Of a stretch of DNA of 61,070 bases, positions 1-8,669 are shown in pieces. The notes below the pieces were generated by a model that was not told the origin of the DNA, searched no databases, and saw only the letters and a list, made by a program, of their open reading frames with translations. The first letter of the stretch is position 1; each line of letters starts with the position of its first letter. Source of the stretch: Lachnospiraceae bacterium (GTDB taxonomy: Bacteria > Bacillota > Clostridia > Lachnospirales > Lachnospiraceae); NCBI GenBank assembly GCA_021205225.1, contig JAJPXX010000127.1, forward strand, positions 1 to 61,070, read 5' to 3'. Both the position numbers and the translations under genes were made by a program.

Positions 1-14
1 AATAATGTAAATTT

Positions 15-29
15 GGTCATGGTGTGACC
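15..29. repeat. Small palindrome upstream of ATPase gene
   Basis: GGTCA and TGACC flank five bases, forming a short inverted repeat about 55 bp upstream of the -35 box of the first gene. It lies in a 30-base stretch (6-35) that matches 37861-37890 at 23 of 30 positions. It could be an operator or part of a dispersed repeat whose left end is outside the window. Confidence 0.35.
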
Positions 30-83
30 TGTAACTACGCGGCAATTATGTTATATTGCACGGAGCTTTACCCGCGATTCTTC

Positions 84-112
84 TTGACTTCACTTTGGCA
101 TGCCGATACAAT
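84..112 (+). promoter_or_regulatory. Sigma-A-type promoter for the 148-2291 gene pair
   Basis: TTGACT at 84-89 and TACAAT at 107-112 are separated by exactly 17 bases, a good vegetative promoter. Transcription would start near 119, giving a leader of about 30 bases with the ribosome site GGAGAGGAGGGGG directly before the ATG at 148. Confidence 0.65.
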
Positions 113-147
113 AAAGTTATAGAAAATGACAGGAGAGGAGGGGGTAT

Positions 148-1737
148 ATGGCGAAGATTTTTAATGTGAATGGAGTATGCAGACCGGACGAACATTATAT
201 GGTGGATCTGACTTCCAGACTGATGGCAATTAAAAAGATGATAGATGCCGGAGACTATTTCACGATAAACAGGGGACGTCAGTATGGAAAAACAACTACA
301 CTCCAGGCACTTGCTGTTTTTTTAAAACAAGACTATATTGTTGTCAGTCTTGATTTTCAGAAACTGGGAGCAGATAAATTTGTAAATGAGAATCAGTTCT
401 CCATTGCTTTTGCCAAACGCTTTCTGAGAAAAATCAGTCTGGATGATGATATGAATGACGAACTTCTTTCGCCGCTCAGAAATGCTTTGAAGAGTGAGCG
501 GGAAAACCTGGAATTGCTGGAACTATTTGATTACCTGTCTGATATCTGTGCAGGGGCGAGCAAACCGATTGTTCTGATGATTGACGAGGTGGATGCTTCG
601 ATGGATAATCAGGTGTTTTTAAGCTTTCTGGCTCAGTTGCGGGCAGATTATCTGGACAGACGGCTGACACCGACCTTTCAGTCGGTAATTCTTGCGGGGG
701 TTCATGACGTAAGGAGTATGAAAAGAAAGCTTCGTCCAGAGGAAGAACATCGTTCAAACAGTCCCTGGAATATAGCGGCTAAGTTTCAAGTAGGTATGAA
801 ATTTTTGCCGGAAGACATTGCCGGAATGCTGAGAGATTATGAAATGGATTACCATACTGGTATGGATATTCACAATATAGCTGAAAAAATTTTTGACTAT
901 ACTCACGGATACCCTTATCTTGTTTCTGATTTATGTAAAATTATGGATGAAGAAATACCAGGTAGCGTGGGATTTTCTCAAAAATCAGATGTATGGACCC
1001 TAGAGGGTCTCAGCGAAGCTTTCAAACGGATTGTAAAGGAAGACAATCCTCTATATGAATCTTTACTTGGTAAGCTAACTGTCTATCCGGAATTAAAATC
1101 TCTATTAAAAGAGTTGCTCTTTAATGGAAATCCTATCCCGTATGTTGCGACTGCTTCTTATATAAAAGATGCTGCAATGTTCGGTTTTATCCGCAATGAA
1201 AATGAAACTGCTGTAATAGCAAATCGGATTTTTGAAACGGTGCTCTATAATAATTTTATATCCGAAGAATTTATCGGAAATAAGCTTTATGAGGCTGGCG
1301 CACAGGAGAGGAACCAGTTTATTATTGGCGGCCATCTGGATGTTCGCCGTATTCTGGAAAAGTTTATTGAGACTTTTAGTGAACTCTATGGGGAAGAAGA
1401 CGAAGCGTTTCTTGAAAAGGTAGGACGGAAGTATTTTCTTCTTTTCCTAAAACCGATTATTAACGGAGTCGGAAATTATAGCATAGAGCCACAGACCAGA
1501 AACAGTGAGCGGATGGATCTGGTAATTTATTATCAGGGAGAGCAGAATATCCTTGAACTGAAGCTCTGGCGCGGAAATTCGTATAACGAGAGAGGTGAAA
1601 AACAGTTATCCGGCTATCTGGATTATTTCCATATGAAACGAGGGTATATGCTTAGTTTTAATTTTAACAGGAAGAAAACGCGTGGAATCAAAGAATTTGT
1701 CCTGGGAGATAAGATATTAATAGAGGGGATTGTGTAA
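148..1737 (+). CDS. AAA-ATPase-like protein with C-terminal PD-(D/E)XK nuclease-type domain
   Basis: This 529-residue protein starts with a P-loop ATPase domain: Walker A GRQYGKTT at residues 43-50 and a Walker B ending in Asp146-Glu147 (LMIDEVD). The C-terminus has the PD-(D/E)XK signature Asp457, Glu470-Leu-Lys472. This layout is the AAA-ATPase_like family, common in many copies in gut Clostridia and Bacteroidetes. Its biological role is not established; links to mobile elements or defence have been suggested for such ATPase-nuclease fusions. It has its own promoter (84-112) and a strong ribosome site. The next gene begins two bases after its stop, so the two are probably translated together. 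The family call rests on motifs and architecture; the function is unknown. Confidence 0.8.
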   Translation: MAKIFNVNGVCRPDEHYMVDLTSRLMAIKKMIDAGDYFTINRGRQYGKTTTLQALAVFLKQDYIVVSLDFQKLGADKFVNENQFSIAFAKRFLRKISLDDDMNDELLSPLRNALKSERENLELLELFDYLSDICAGASKPIVLMIDEVDASMDNQVFLSFLAQLRADYLDRRLTPTFQSVILAGVHDVRSMKRKLRPEEEHRSNSPWNIAAKFQVGMKFLPEDIAGMLRDYEMDYHTGMDIHNIAEKIFDYTHGYPYLVSDLCKIMDEEIPGSVGFSQKSDVWTLEGLSEAFKRIVKEDNPLYESLLGKLTVYPELKSLLKELLFNGNPIPYVATASYIKDAAMFGFIRNENETAVIANRIFETVLYNNFISEEFIGNKLYEAGAQERNQFIIGGHLDVRRILEKFIETFSELYGEEDEAFLEKVGRKYFLLFLKPIINGVGNYSIEPQTRNSERMDLVIYYQGEQNILELKLWRGNSYNERGEKQLSGYLDYFHMKRGYMLSFNFNRKKTRGIKEFVLGDKILIEGIV

Positions 1738-1739
1738 TT

Positions 1740-2291
1740 ATGGTGAATCGTTATCAATTTAATAAGATTTACTCTCAGATGAAGCAGGAGTTTGGCATGG
1801 TGCCGCATGGAGGGGAAGGCGATTACGCCATGATTCTTTTCCCCATGGAAGGAAATGCATTGAAGATTCATCGCAAATATCCATCTTCAAACAGTCGGCG
1901 GATGGACGAAGCGATCGCTTTAGTCCTGTTTGATATTAAGGAAAGGTACACAGGAGAATCTTTCGATACATCTTCATTCAGAAATGAGGAGAATGAGCGT
2001 TTGGAAAAGGCCCTGCTAATGGCGTTTGATCCATTTACGAATCTGGAGACTTATCAGGCTATTATGCGGGAAGCAGTTCCGGAAATGTCAGATAGTCTTG
2101 ACCTGTCTGACAGAGATCAGCTTCACGAGTATTACAGGAAGCCTGTTATTTGCCTTTTAAGGATTAAGGATTCTGTTGATCTGATGCTTGAAAAGAATGG
2201 CTCAGATGGATATTTTGACTTTATAGAGCAATACATGGGACAGCAGATAACCGGTGAAAGCATGGATTTTTGCACGTTCTTTGCAGGATGA
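1740..2291 (+). CDS. Hypothetical protein coupled to the upstream ATPase
   Basis: I do not recognise this 183-residue protein. It is charged and soluble, with no signal peptide or membrane segment, and looks mostly helical in its second half. The start is placed at the ATG two bases after the TAA of the ATPase-nuclease gene. That spacing, and the lack of any promoter between them, point to translational coupling and a joint role. It may be a partner or regulator of the ATPase, which is inference from position only. Confidence 0.6.
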   Translation: MVNRYQFNKIYSQMKQEFGMVPHGGEGDYAMILFPMEGNALKIHRKYPSSNSRRMDEAIALVLFDIKERYTGESFDTSSFRNEENERLEKALLMAFDPFTNLETYQAIMREAVPEMSDSLDLSDRDQLHEYYRKPVICLLRIKDSVDLMLEKNGSDGYFDFIEQYMGQQITGESMDFCTFFAG

Positions 2292-2351
2292 TTTTCTATA
2301 TGTGTTTAAGGTAGCTTTTTGACAAATAAAATGATGAAGGAGTGATTTATT

Positions 2352-2603
2352 ATGCTGGAATTTAAGTATGATACGCAATTATTAATTGAGGGAGAGAATC
2401 TGGATGAGGATGTGATCAGTGATTATTTCACAGAAAACTTTAAAGGCGACTGTCTTCTGGCGGTCGGTGATGAGGAGCTGATTAAGATCCATTTCCATAC
2501 AAATGAACCGTGGAAGGTCCTGGAATATTGCGCGTCGTTAGGAGAGATCTATGATATTGTAGTGGAGGATATGGATCGCCAGTCGCGCGGACTGAAGGGC
2601 TGA
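2352..2603 (+). CDS. Stand-alone FakA/YloV middle-domain protein
   Basis: The 83 residues resemble the segment of fatty-acid kinase FakA (YloV, DAK2-fusion family) that follows the kinase domain. The pattern is a Tyr-Asp-Thr strand, a VGDEELIKIHFHT core (residues about 38-50) and a PWKVLEYCASLGEI helix. Full FakA proteins are about 550 residues, so the N-terminal nucleotide-binding DAK2 domain is absent. Clean start, ribosome site AAGGAG and stop suggest a real small gene rather than debris. A role in phosphoryl transfer cannot be claimed without the kinase domain; it may bind a DegV/FakB-type partner such as the protein at 36849. Confidence 0.6.
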   Translation: MLEFKYDTQLLIEGENLDEDVISDYFTENFKGDCLLAVGDEELIKIHFHTNEPWKVLEYCASLGEIYDIVVEDMDRQSRGLKG

Positions 2604-2674
2604 TATTTTTCAGAGAAAGAATCAGTTTAAGTTTTTACATTTTTTTGAATTCTGGAAGAAACGAGGAATAAAAG

Positions 2675-3706
2675 ATGGATATGACAATCCGCCCAAGGCG
2701 GCTGCGCGGCAATGAGATGCTGCGTAAGATGGTGAGAGAGACACGCGTTGATGCGTCGTCTCTGATTTATCCGGTTTTTGTAAAGGAAGGCACTGGAATC
2801 CGCGAAGAGATTCCCACCATGCCGGGACAGTATCGATACAGTGTAGACCGCATGGGGGAGAAGCTGCAGTCGCTGCTTGACGCCGGAGTTTCGAGTGTGA
2901 TGTTTTTTGGCATTCCGGATCGGAAGGATGAAGTAGGCAGCGGCGCCTACGCGGAAGACGGGATCGTACAGAAAGCTCTGCGGCAGGCGAAGCGCGATTT
3001 TCCGGGGATGTATCTGATTACGGATGTATGTATGTGTGAGTATACTTCACATGGACATTGCGGAGTGCTCTGCGGATGCACGCAGACGTCAGCGGGGGAT
3101 TCGGCTGCTCCTGTGTTTCCGCAGGGATATGTGGACAACGATCGGACGCTGGAGCTGCTTGCGAAAACAGCAGTCTCTCACGCGAGGGCTGGGGCGGACA
3201 TGGTGGCGCCTTCGGATATGATGGATGGCCGGGTGGCGGCGATCCGCACGGCGCTGGATGAGGAAGGCTACCTGAATGTGCCGATCATGTCGTACGCGGT
3301 GAAATACGCTTCCGCTTTTTATGGTCCATTTCGCGATGCGGCCGGGAGCGCACCGGCGTTTGGCGACCGCAGGAGCTACCAGATGGATTATCATAACAGC
3401 CGGGAGGGAATCAAGGAAGCGCTGCTGGACGTGGAAGAGGGCGCAGATATCATTATGGTAAAACCAGCGATGTCTTACCTGGACATGGTTGCGAAAATAA
3501 AAGAAGTGACGGATGTTCCGATCGCGTCCTACAGTGTAAGCGGCGAGTATGCGATGATCAAGGCAGGTGCACAGCTTGGTTATATCGATGAGGAAAAGAT
3601 TATCTGCGAAACGGCGGTTTCTGCATTCCGTGCGGGATGTGATATCTATCTGACCTACTTCGCAGAGGAGATCGCGCGATACATGCGTGAAGGCAAAATC
3701 GGTTGA
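2675..3706 (+). CDS. hemB: Porphobilinogen synthase (delta-aminolevulinic acid dehydratase)
   Basis: HemB condenses two 5-aminolevulinate molecules to porphobilinogen, the shared pyrrole of heme, siroheme and cobalamin. The 343 residues are of normal length. The Schiff-base lysine is Lys263 in IMVKPAMSY and the second active-site lysine is Lys210 in SYAVKYASAFYGPF. The zinc-site cysteines Cys119, Cys121 and Cys129 are present, marking the zinc-dependent type. The start codon follows GAGGAATAAAAG. The gene is followed by hemL after a 95-bp gap holding a GC hairpin; together they cover two early tetrapyrrole steps. With cobU and cobS nearby, the likely end product is cobalamin. Confidence 0.97.
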   Translation: MDMTIRPRRLRGNEMLRKMVRETRVDASSLIYPVFVKEGTGIREEIPTMPGQYRYSVDRMGEKLQSLLDAGVSSVMFFGIPDRKDEVGSGAYAEDGIVQKALRQAKRDFPGMYLITDVCMCEYTSHGHCGVLCGCTQTSAGDSAAPVFPQGYVDNDRTLELLAKTAVSHARAGADMVAPSDMMDGRVAAIRTALDEEGYLNVPIMSYAVKYASAFYGPFRDAAGSAPAFGDRRSYQMDYHNSREGIKEALLDVEEGADIIMVKPAMSYLDMVAKIKEVTDVPIASYSVSGEYAMIKAGAQLGYIDEEKIICETAVSAFRAGCDIYLTYFAEEIARYMREGKIG

Positions 3707-3745
3707 TTTCAGGTTGGCGAAAAATATATAATCGCTGATTTCAGG

Positions 3746-3763
3746 GGCAGGGCTCGCCCTGTC
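3746..3763. other. GC-rich hairpin between hemB and hemL
   Basis: GGCAGGGC and GCCCTGTC form an 8-bp stem (one G-U pair) with a 2-base loop. No run of T follows, so it is not a standard terminator. It may affect mRNA stability or partial termination between the two genes. Confidence 0.4.
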
Positions 3764-3801
3764 AGTTATGGATAATAAGATTAGAATACAGGGGATAATA
3801 T

Positions 3802-5100
3802 ATGACAAAATCAGAAGAATTATTTGAACGTGCCTGCAAGGTGATTCCGGGCGGCGTGAACAGTCCGGTGCGCGCGTTTGGTTCTGTGGGACAGACGCCG
3901 CGGATGATTGCCTCCGCGCACGGTGCGTATATGACAGATGAGGATGGAAACCGCTATCTGGACTTCGTTGGCTCCTGGGGACCGATGATTCTGGGGCATG
4001 ACGATCCGAGAGTGCGGGAAGCGGTGGTCGCTGCCTGCGCGGATGGGTTAAGCTTTGGCGCGGCGACGAAGCGGGAAGTGGAGATGGCGGAGCTGATCTG
4101 CGGTTCGATCCCCAATGTGGATATGGTGCGTATGGTGAATTCCGGTACGGAAGCAGTGATGAGCGCGATCCGCGCGGCGCGCGGCTATACCGGACGGGAC
4201 AAGATTGTGAAATTTATGGGATGCTATCACGGGCATTCCGACGCTTTACTGGTGCAGGCGGGTTCCGGGGTGATGACTGCCGGGATACCGGACAGTGCGG
4301 GCGTTCCGCAGGGATGTACGAAGGATACGCTGTCTGCTATTTACAATGATTTGTCGAGCGTGGAACGGCTGTTTGAAGAGTTTCCGGACGAAATTGCGGC
4401 AGTGATCGTAGAACCGGTCGGAGCGAACATGGGTGTTGTACCGCCGGTTACTGTCAAAGAGCAGGATAACCAGACGCCTGGCTTTCTGGAAGGGCTGCGC
4501 AGCCTCTGCACAAAATACGGTGCGGTGCTGATTTTTGATGAAGTGATCACTGGCTTTCGGCTTGGCTTTACCGGCGCACAGGGATATTTTGGCGTGGATG
4601 CGGATCTGGTGACGTATGGAAAAATCATTGGCGCGGGGATGCCGGTCGGCGCTTACGGCGGGAAGCGCGAGATTATGGAGCGGGTAGCTCCGGTCGGTCC
4701 GGTCTATCAGGCGGGAACCTTAAGCGGCAATCCGGTGGCTATGGCGGCTGGTCTGGCGCAGCTTACGATTTTGAAGGAACAGCCGGAGATTTATGAAGAA
4801 CTGAATAAAAAAGGACAGTGGTTCTTTGGCTCTTTAAAACAGATCGCAAAAGAGACGAACGCTCCGGTGCAGGTGAATTCCTGCGGGTCGCTCGGCAGTA
4901 TCTTCTTTACTTCAGAACCGGTGCATGACTACGAGTCTGCGAAAACATCCGATACCGGAAAATACGCAGACTATTTCCGTTATATGCTGGCAAACGGCGT
5001 TTATCTTGCACCCGCACAGTTTGAGGCCATGTTCCTCTCAGCGGCGCATACGAGGGAAGAGCTGGCGGAAGTGCTGGAGCTGGTGAGAAAGTATTTTTAG
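3802..5100 (+). CDS. hemL: Glutamate-1-semialdehyde 2,1-aminomutase
   Basis: HemL is a PLP enzyme that moves the amino group of glutamate-1-semialdehyde to give 5-aminolevulinate, the substrate of HemB upstream. The 432-residue length is standard. The PLP lysine is Lys274 in VTYGKIIGAGMPVG, preceded by the conserved LIFDEVITGFR segment. The N-terminal PGGVNSPVRAF signature is intact. It implies the C5 route from glutamyl-tRNA; hemA is not in the window. A large structured repeat begins one base after its stop codon. Confidence 0.97.
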   Translation: MTKSEELFERACKVIPGGVNSPVRAFGSVGQTPRMIASAHGAYMTDEDGNRYLDFVGSWGPMILGHDDPRVREAVVAACADGLSFGAATKREVEMAELICGSIPNVDMVRMVNSGTEAVMSAIRAARGYTGRDKIVKFMGCYHGHSDALLVQAGSGVMTAGIPDSAGVPQGCTKDTLSAIYNDLSSVERLFEEFPDEIAAVIVEPVGANMGVVPPVTVKEQDNQTPGFLEGLRSLCTKYGAVLIFDEVITGFRLGFTGAQGYFGVDADLVTYGKIIGAGMPVGAYGGKREIMERVAPVGPVYQAGTLSGNPVAMAAGLAQLTILKEQPEIYEELNKKGQWFFGSLKQIAKETNAPVQVNSCGSLGSIFFTSEPVHDYESAKTSDTGKYADYFRYMLANGVYLAPAQFEAMFLSAAHTREELAEVLELVRKYF

Positions 5101-5428
5101 GTAACAGTTCAGAACAGCATCGAAATGAAAAGACAGGTGCTGAGCGCCAGTGGCGCTCGTTTAGCACCGACCGGAGCGAAGCGGAGATGTGCAGGTTTAC
5201 CTGCTAAAGGCTGTATTTTCATTTCGGGATGGGCGGGCGCTGGACATCCAGTGGATGTCCGTTTAGCGCCGACCGAAGTGAAACGTAGACGCCCATCAAG
5301 CCACAGACATATGACGCGTTAGCGGCATATAGCCTGCAGCGCAGGCGTCGCTGGACGTCCAGTGGACGTCCGCTTAGCGACGACCGAAGCGAAGCGTAGA
5401 CCTGCGGCCTGCTGTCCTGAATAGTTAC
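5101..5428. repeat. Structured palindromic repeat element, full three-arm copy (copy A)
   Basis: The 328-bp element begins GTAACAGTTCAGAACAGCA and ends CTGCTGTCCTGAATAGTTAC, which are near inverse complements. Inside are three related arms at about 5137-5187, 5236-5290 and 5347-5401. Each has the layout stem 1, stem 2, AGT loop, closing stem 2, GTTT or GCTT, closing stem 1, then a tail like GACCGAAGCGAAGCGTAGAC. The stems differ between arms but remain paired. Outer pairings also exist: CGAAATGAAAA with TTTTCATTTCG, GATGGGCG with CGCCCATC, and GCAGG with CCTGC. A further hairpin lies at about 5309-5330. This fills the interval between hemL and the next gene; no protein is encoded. Confidence 0.8.
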
Positions 5429-5456
5429 TTTTTGAATAAAGCAGGGGGATGGTATA

Positions 5457-7070
5457 ATGGGATATTTTCTGAATAGCCTGGAACCGGTTGAAAACTACAG
5501 AATTGCTTCTCAATCCGAATATTTTGTTGATAAGAGTCTGCTTATAAAAGATTTGTTTCCATTTTTTAATCAGGCTGACAGGGATATCTGCATTACCAGA
5601 CCACGAAGATTTGGCAAGACCATGATGGCTCAGATGATTGCTTCTTTTTTTTCGAAAGCGACCGATTCATCAGATATATTCGATCATCTTCAGATAGCAG
5701 GTATTCCTGAATATCGCGATTACCGGAATCAGTATCAGGTCATCTTTATGGATTTCAGTAAAATGCCGCGGAACTGTAAATCTTATGCACAATATATTGA
5801 AAGAATTGAAAAACGCCTGATTAAGGATTTGATGAAAGCATATCCTGACGCGGATATTGACCCGGAAGGAGCGGTCTGGGAGGCTCTGTCTGAGGTTTTT
5901 AATGAATATAATGGCGAAAAGTTTGTATTTGTGATTGATGAGTGGGACTGTATTTTTCATAAGGACTTTCTGAAAAAGAACGAGCAAAAGGAGTTTATTG
6001 ATTTCCTTGCGGGACTGATAAAGAATCAGGCATACGTGGCTATGACCTATATGACGGGTATATTACCGATTGCGAAGTATTCAAGCGGTTCTACCATTAA
6101 TAATTTTCTGGAATATACGATAGCTACTCAGTCGAAATTCAGCGAGTATTTTGGCTTTACGGACCAGGAAGTGGACGCTCTGTATAAAAAGTATCTGGAT
6201 AGAGAGAAAGAACCGCTCCTTACAAGAGAAAATCTGAGGGAATGGTATGATGGCTATCATACATTGAATGGTGTGAAGCTATATAATCCCAGATCAGTTG
6301 TTTACGCCCTTACGAACAATCGGATCGCAAGCTACTGGACCGGCTCGGGACCTTATTCTGAGGTGAAAAAATACATTGTAAATGATATTGCCGGGGTAAA
6401 AACAGATGTGGCTCTAATGGTAGAGGGAGAAGCAGTTCCGGCAAATGTCGAGGAGTATGCGGCTTCTTCTATGGAATTGCAGACAAAAAATGAAATATTT
6501 TCCGCCATGCTTGTTTATGGTTTTCTGAATTATGAAAATGGCTGTGTGAGTATTCCGAACAGAGAACTGATGGAGGAATTCAAAAACACTATCGTCAAAG
6601 AGGCATCCTATGATTACCTGCGTGATTTCGAGAGAGAATCGAGACGAATCCTGGGGAGAACATTGGCACTGGATGCTGACGCGGTGGCAGAGGCACTTGG
6701 TTATATTCACGATTCCGAATCGCCCCACAAGATTTATCTGGATGAGTCAGAACTATCTTCTACAGTAAAGCTTGCTTATCTGGCTGCAAGGGGGCAGTAT
6801 CGGATTGAGCAGGAGGATCAGGCGGGAAAGGGATATGTTGATTATATTTTTTATCCCAGAAACGGAAAAGATGACGGGCTGATCCTGGAATTAAAAGTAG
6901 ACAGAACTCCGGAAGCTGCGATTAAGCAGATCCGGGATAAGAATTATGCGCTGCGGTTTCAGGGCAGGATGGGAGAGAAGCCTTTGACTACAGGCAGGAT
7001 TCTGGCTGTGGGAATCAGCTGCCAGAAGGGTTCAAAGAAACACAGATGCAAGATCGAGGTTTTACAGTAG
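5457..7070 (+). CDS. AAA-ATPase-like protein with PD-(D/E)XK nuclease domain
   Basis: This 537-residue protein is a second member of the AAA-ATPase_like/PDDEXK group but differs strongly from the one at 148. Walker A is RPRRFGKT at residues 48-55, the DExx pair is Asp161-Glu162 in VFVIDEWD, and the C-terminal nuclease-type motif is Asp462, Glu478-Leu-Lys480. The N-terminal YFVDKSLLI segment is typical of the family. It follows the large repeat and its stop codon touches the start of cobU, so it sits between tetrapyrrole genes to which it has no obvious link. Role unknown; possible cargo gene or defence-type protein. Confidence 0.85.
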   Translation: MGYFLNSLEPVENYRIASQSEYFVDKSLLIKDLFPFFNQADRDICITRPRRFGKTMMAQMIASFFSKATDSSDIFDHLQIAGIPEYRDYRNQYQVIFMDFSKMPRNCKSYAQYIERIEKRLIKDLMKAYPDADIDPEGAVWEALSEVFNEYNGEKFVFVIDEWDCIFHKDFLKKNEQKEFIDFLAGLIKNQAYVAMTYMTGILPIAKYSSGSTINNFLEYTIATQSKFSEYFGFTDQEVDALYKKYLDREKEPLLTRENLREWYDGYHTLNGVKLYNPRSVVYALTNNRIASYWTGSGPYSEVKKYIVNDIAGVKTDVALMVEGEAVPANVEEYAASSMELQTKNEIFSAMLVYGFLNYENGCVSIPNRELMEEFKNTIVKEASYDYLRDFERESRRILGRTLALDADAVAEALGYIHDSESPHKIYLDESELSSTVKLAYLAARGQYRIEQEDQAGKGYVDYIFYPRNGKDDGLILELKVDRTPEAAIKQIRDKNYALRFQGRMGEKPLTTGRILAVGISCQKGSKKHRCKIEVLQ

Positions 7071-7766
7071 ATGAAAGGACAGAATAAGGATTCAACTTTC
7101 CATTTAGTGACTGGCGGCAGCGGCAGCGGAAAATCCGCATATGCGGAAGATTGTGTATCCAGACTTTTAGCCGATAGGTATGGTGAGGGAAAGGGATGCC
7201 CTGACTCAAACAGAGGAGCGGAGAAAAAGGCAAATGCTCACTGTGTGACTTCGTTAAGATGCGTTTATATTGCTACCATGATCCCCTATGGAGAAGATGG
7301 AAAGCGAAGAGTGGAACGCCACAGGCGGCTTCGCAGGGAAAAGCATTTTGAAACGATTGAGTGCTACACCGGGCTGGAGTATTTATGGCTTGATACAGCA
7401 TTGCATGATACGAGCAGGAAAGATGCGACGGCTACAGGCACAGTTTCGGGCGAAAGGAGGCCGGAAACTGAATATGTTGTATTGCTGGAATGTATGTCAA
7501 ATCTGGTGGCAAATGAGGTGTTTGAGCCAAATGGAGCAGGAGATGGCACGGTCGAAGCGATCCTGCGCGGCATTGAATCGCTGCGGCGGCAGGCGCGCCA
7601 TCTGATTGTGGTGACAAACGAGGTTTTTTCAGACGGCGTGTCATATGATGCGGAAACGATGCGGTATCTTTCTTATCTGGGTGCGGTGAATCAGGCCATG
7701 GCTGCGCAGGCGGATACGGTTACTGAAGTGGTGTATGGGATCCCAGTGACGGTGAAAACAGGCTAA
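7071..7766 (+). CDS. cobU: Bifunctional adenosylcobinamide kinase / guanylyltransferase
   Basis: CobU phosphorylates adenosylcobinamide and attaches GMP to give AdoCbi-GDP, the substrate of CobS next door. The P-loop is GGSGSGKS at residues 15-22, and His84 in RRVERHRRLR matches the guanylylated histidine of the family. VVLLECMSNLVANEVF and VVTNEVFSDG follow as expected. At 231 residues it is about 50 longer than usual. The extra length sits in two polar segments, about residues 36-62 and 111-134, that separate otherwise conserved blocks. The start codon follows the stop of the ATPase gene with no gap. Confidence 0.93.
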   Translation: MKGQNKDSTFHLVTGGSGSGKSAYAEDCVSRLLADRYGEGKGCPDSNRGAEKKANAHCVTSLRCVYIATMIPYGEDGKRRVERHRRLRREKHFETIECYTGLEYLWLDTALHDTSRKDATATGTVSGERRPETEYVVLLECMSNLVANEVFEPNGAGDGTVEAILRGIESLRRQARHLIVVTNEVFSDGVSYDAETMRYLSYLGAVNQAMAAQADTVTEVVYGIPVTVKTG

Positions 7767-7785
7767 GTGAGGAGGGTCAGATGGC

Positions 7786-8559
7786 ATGCGAATTCTAAAA
7801 AGATGCTGGAACAGCCTGAATATTGCGTTTTCCATGTATTCGAAGCTTCCGGCCGCGCAGTGCGACTGGTCGGAAGAAAATATGAAATATGTCATGTGTT
7901 TCTTTCCGTGGGTTGGAGGGATCATTGGGTTGTTCTGCTTCGGGTGGGACAGGCTCGCTTTGTATCTGGGAGTCCGTGACGCACTCCGGAATGTGGTTCT
8001 GATGGCAATCCCGGTCGCGGTGACTGGCGGCATTCATCTGGATGGATTTTTGGATACGTCTGATGCCATGAGCTCCTGGCGACCGATGGAAAAACGACTG
8101 GAAATTCTGAAGGATTCTCACGCGGGGGCGTTTGCCATTATCTGCGGGATTGTATATTTTTTCCTGCTCTATGGAGTGCTGGATTCTGTGCGGGGGGATT
8201 TGGTCTGTGTGTATGTCGGTTGCTTTGTGGTATCCCGCTCGCTGAGCGCGTTTTCGGTCGTCACATTTCCGAAAGCTTCGACAAAGGGTACAGTCGCCGG
8301 TTTTTCAAAAAACGCGCAGACAAGGGTGATACAGGTCACTTGCGTGTGCTATATTCTGATCGTGGGACTGGTTATGTTTTTGCTGCAGCCGGTCTATGCG
8401 GCGGCGGCGCTGCTGGGAGCAGCGGGGACTTTCGCATGGTATTATCATCGGGCGATGAAATATTTCGGCGGAATCAATGGAGATCTGGCGGGGTATTTTC
8501 TGACCGTGTGTGAACTTGTGATGCCGTTTCTGATGGCGATTGTGTCTTACTTTATTTAG
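7786..8559 (+). CDS. cobS: Adenosylcobinamide-GDP ribazoletransferase (cobalamin synthase)
   Basis: CobS joins AdoCbi-GDP and alpha-ribazole (phosphate) in the membrane, the last assembly step of adenosylcobalamin. The 257 residues contain several hydrophobic segments and the family motif GGIHLDGFLDTSDAM followed by RLEILKDSHAG. The start is 19 bp after the cobU stop with GAGGAGG upstream, so the two genes form one operon. No cobT or cobC lies next to it in the window. Confidence 0.94.
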   Translation: MRILKRCWNSLNIAFSMYSKLPAAQCDWSEENMKYVMCFFPWVGGIIGLFCFGWDRLALYLGVRDALRNVVLMAIPVAVTGGIHLDGFLDTSDAMSSWRPMEKRLEILKDSHAGAFAIICGIVYFFLLYGVLDSVRGDLVCVYVGCFVVSRSLSAFSVVTFPKASTKGTVAGFSKNAQTRVIQVTCVCYILIVGLVMFLLQPVYAAAALLGAAGTFAWYYHRAMKYFGGINGDLAGYFLTVCELVMPFLMAIVSYFI

Positions 8560-8669
8560 TGCTGTTTTCAACGCAGGCCAGCCGCTATCTGGGCGGCAAT
8601 GCGGATGGGCATTCACCGGATAAACGGGATATCCCGGCAGGAATGACTGATAGAAAGAGAGGAATGTAA

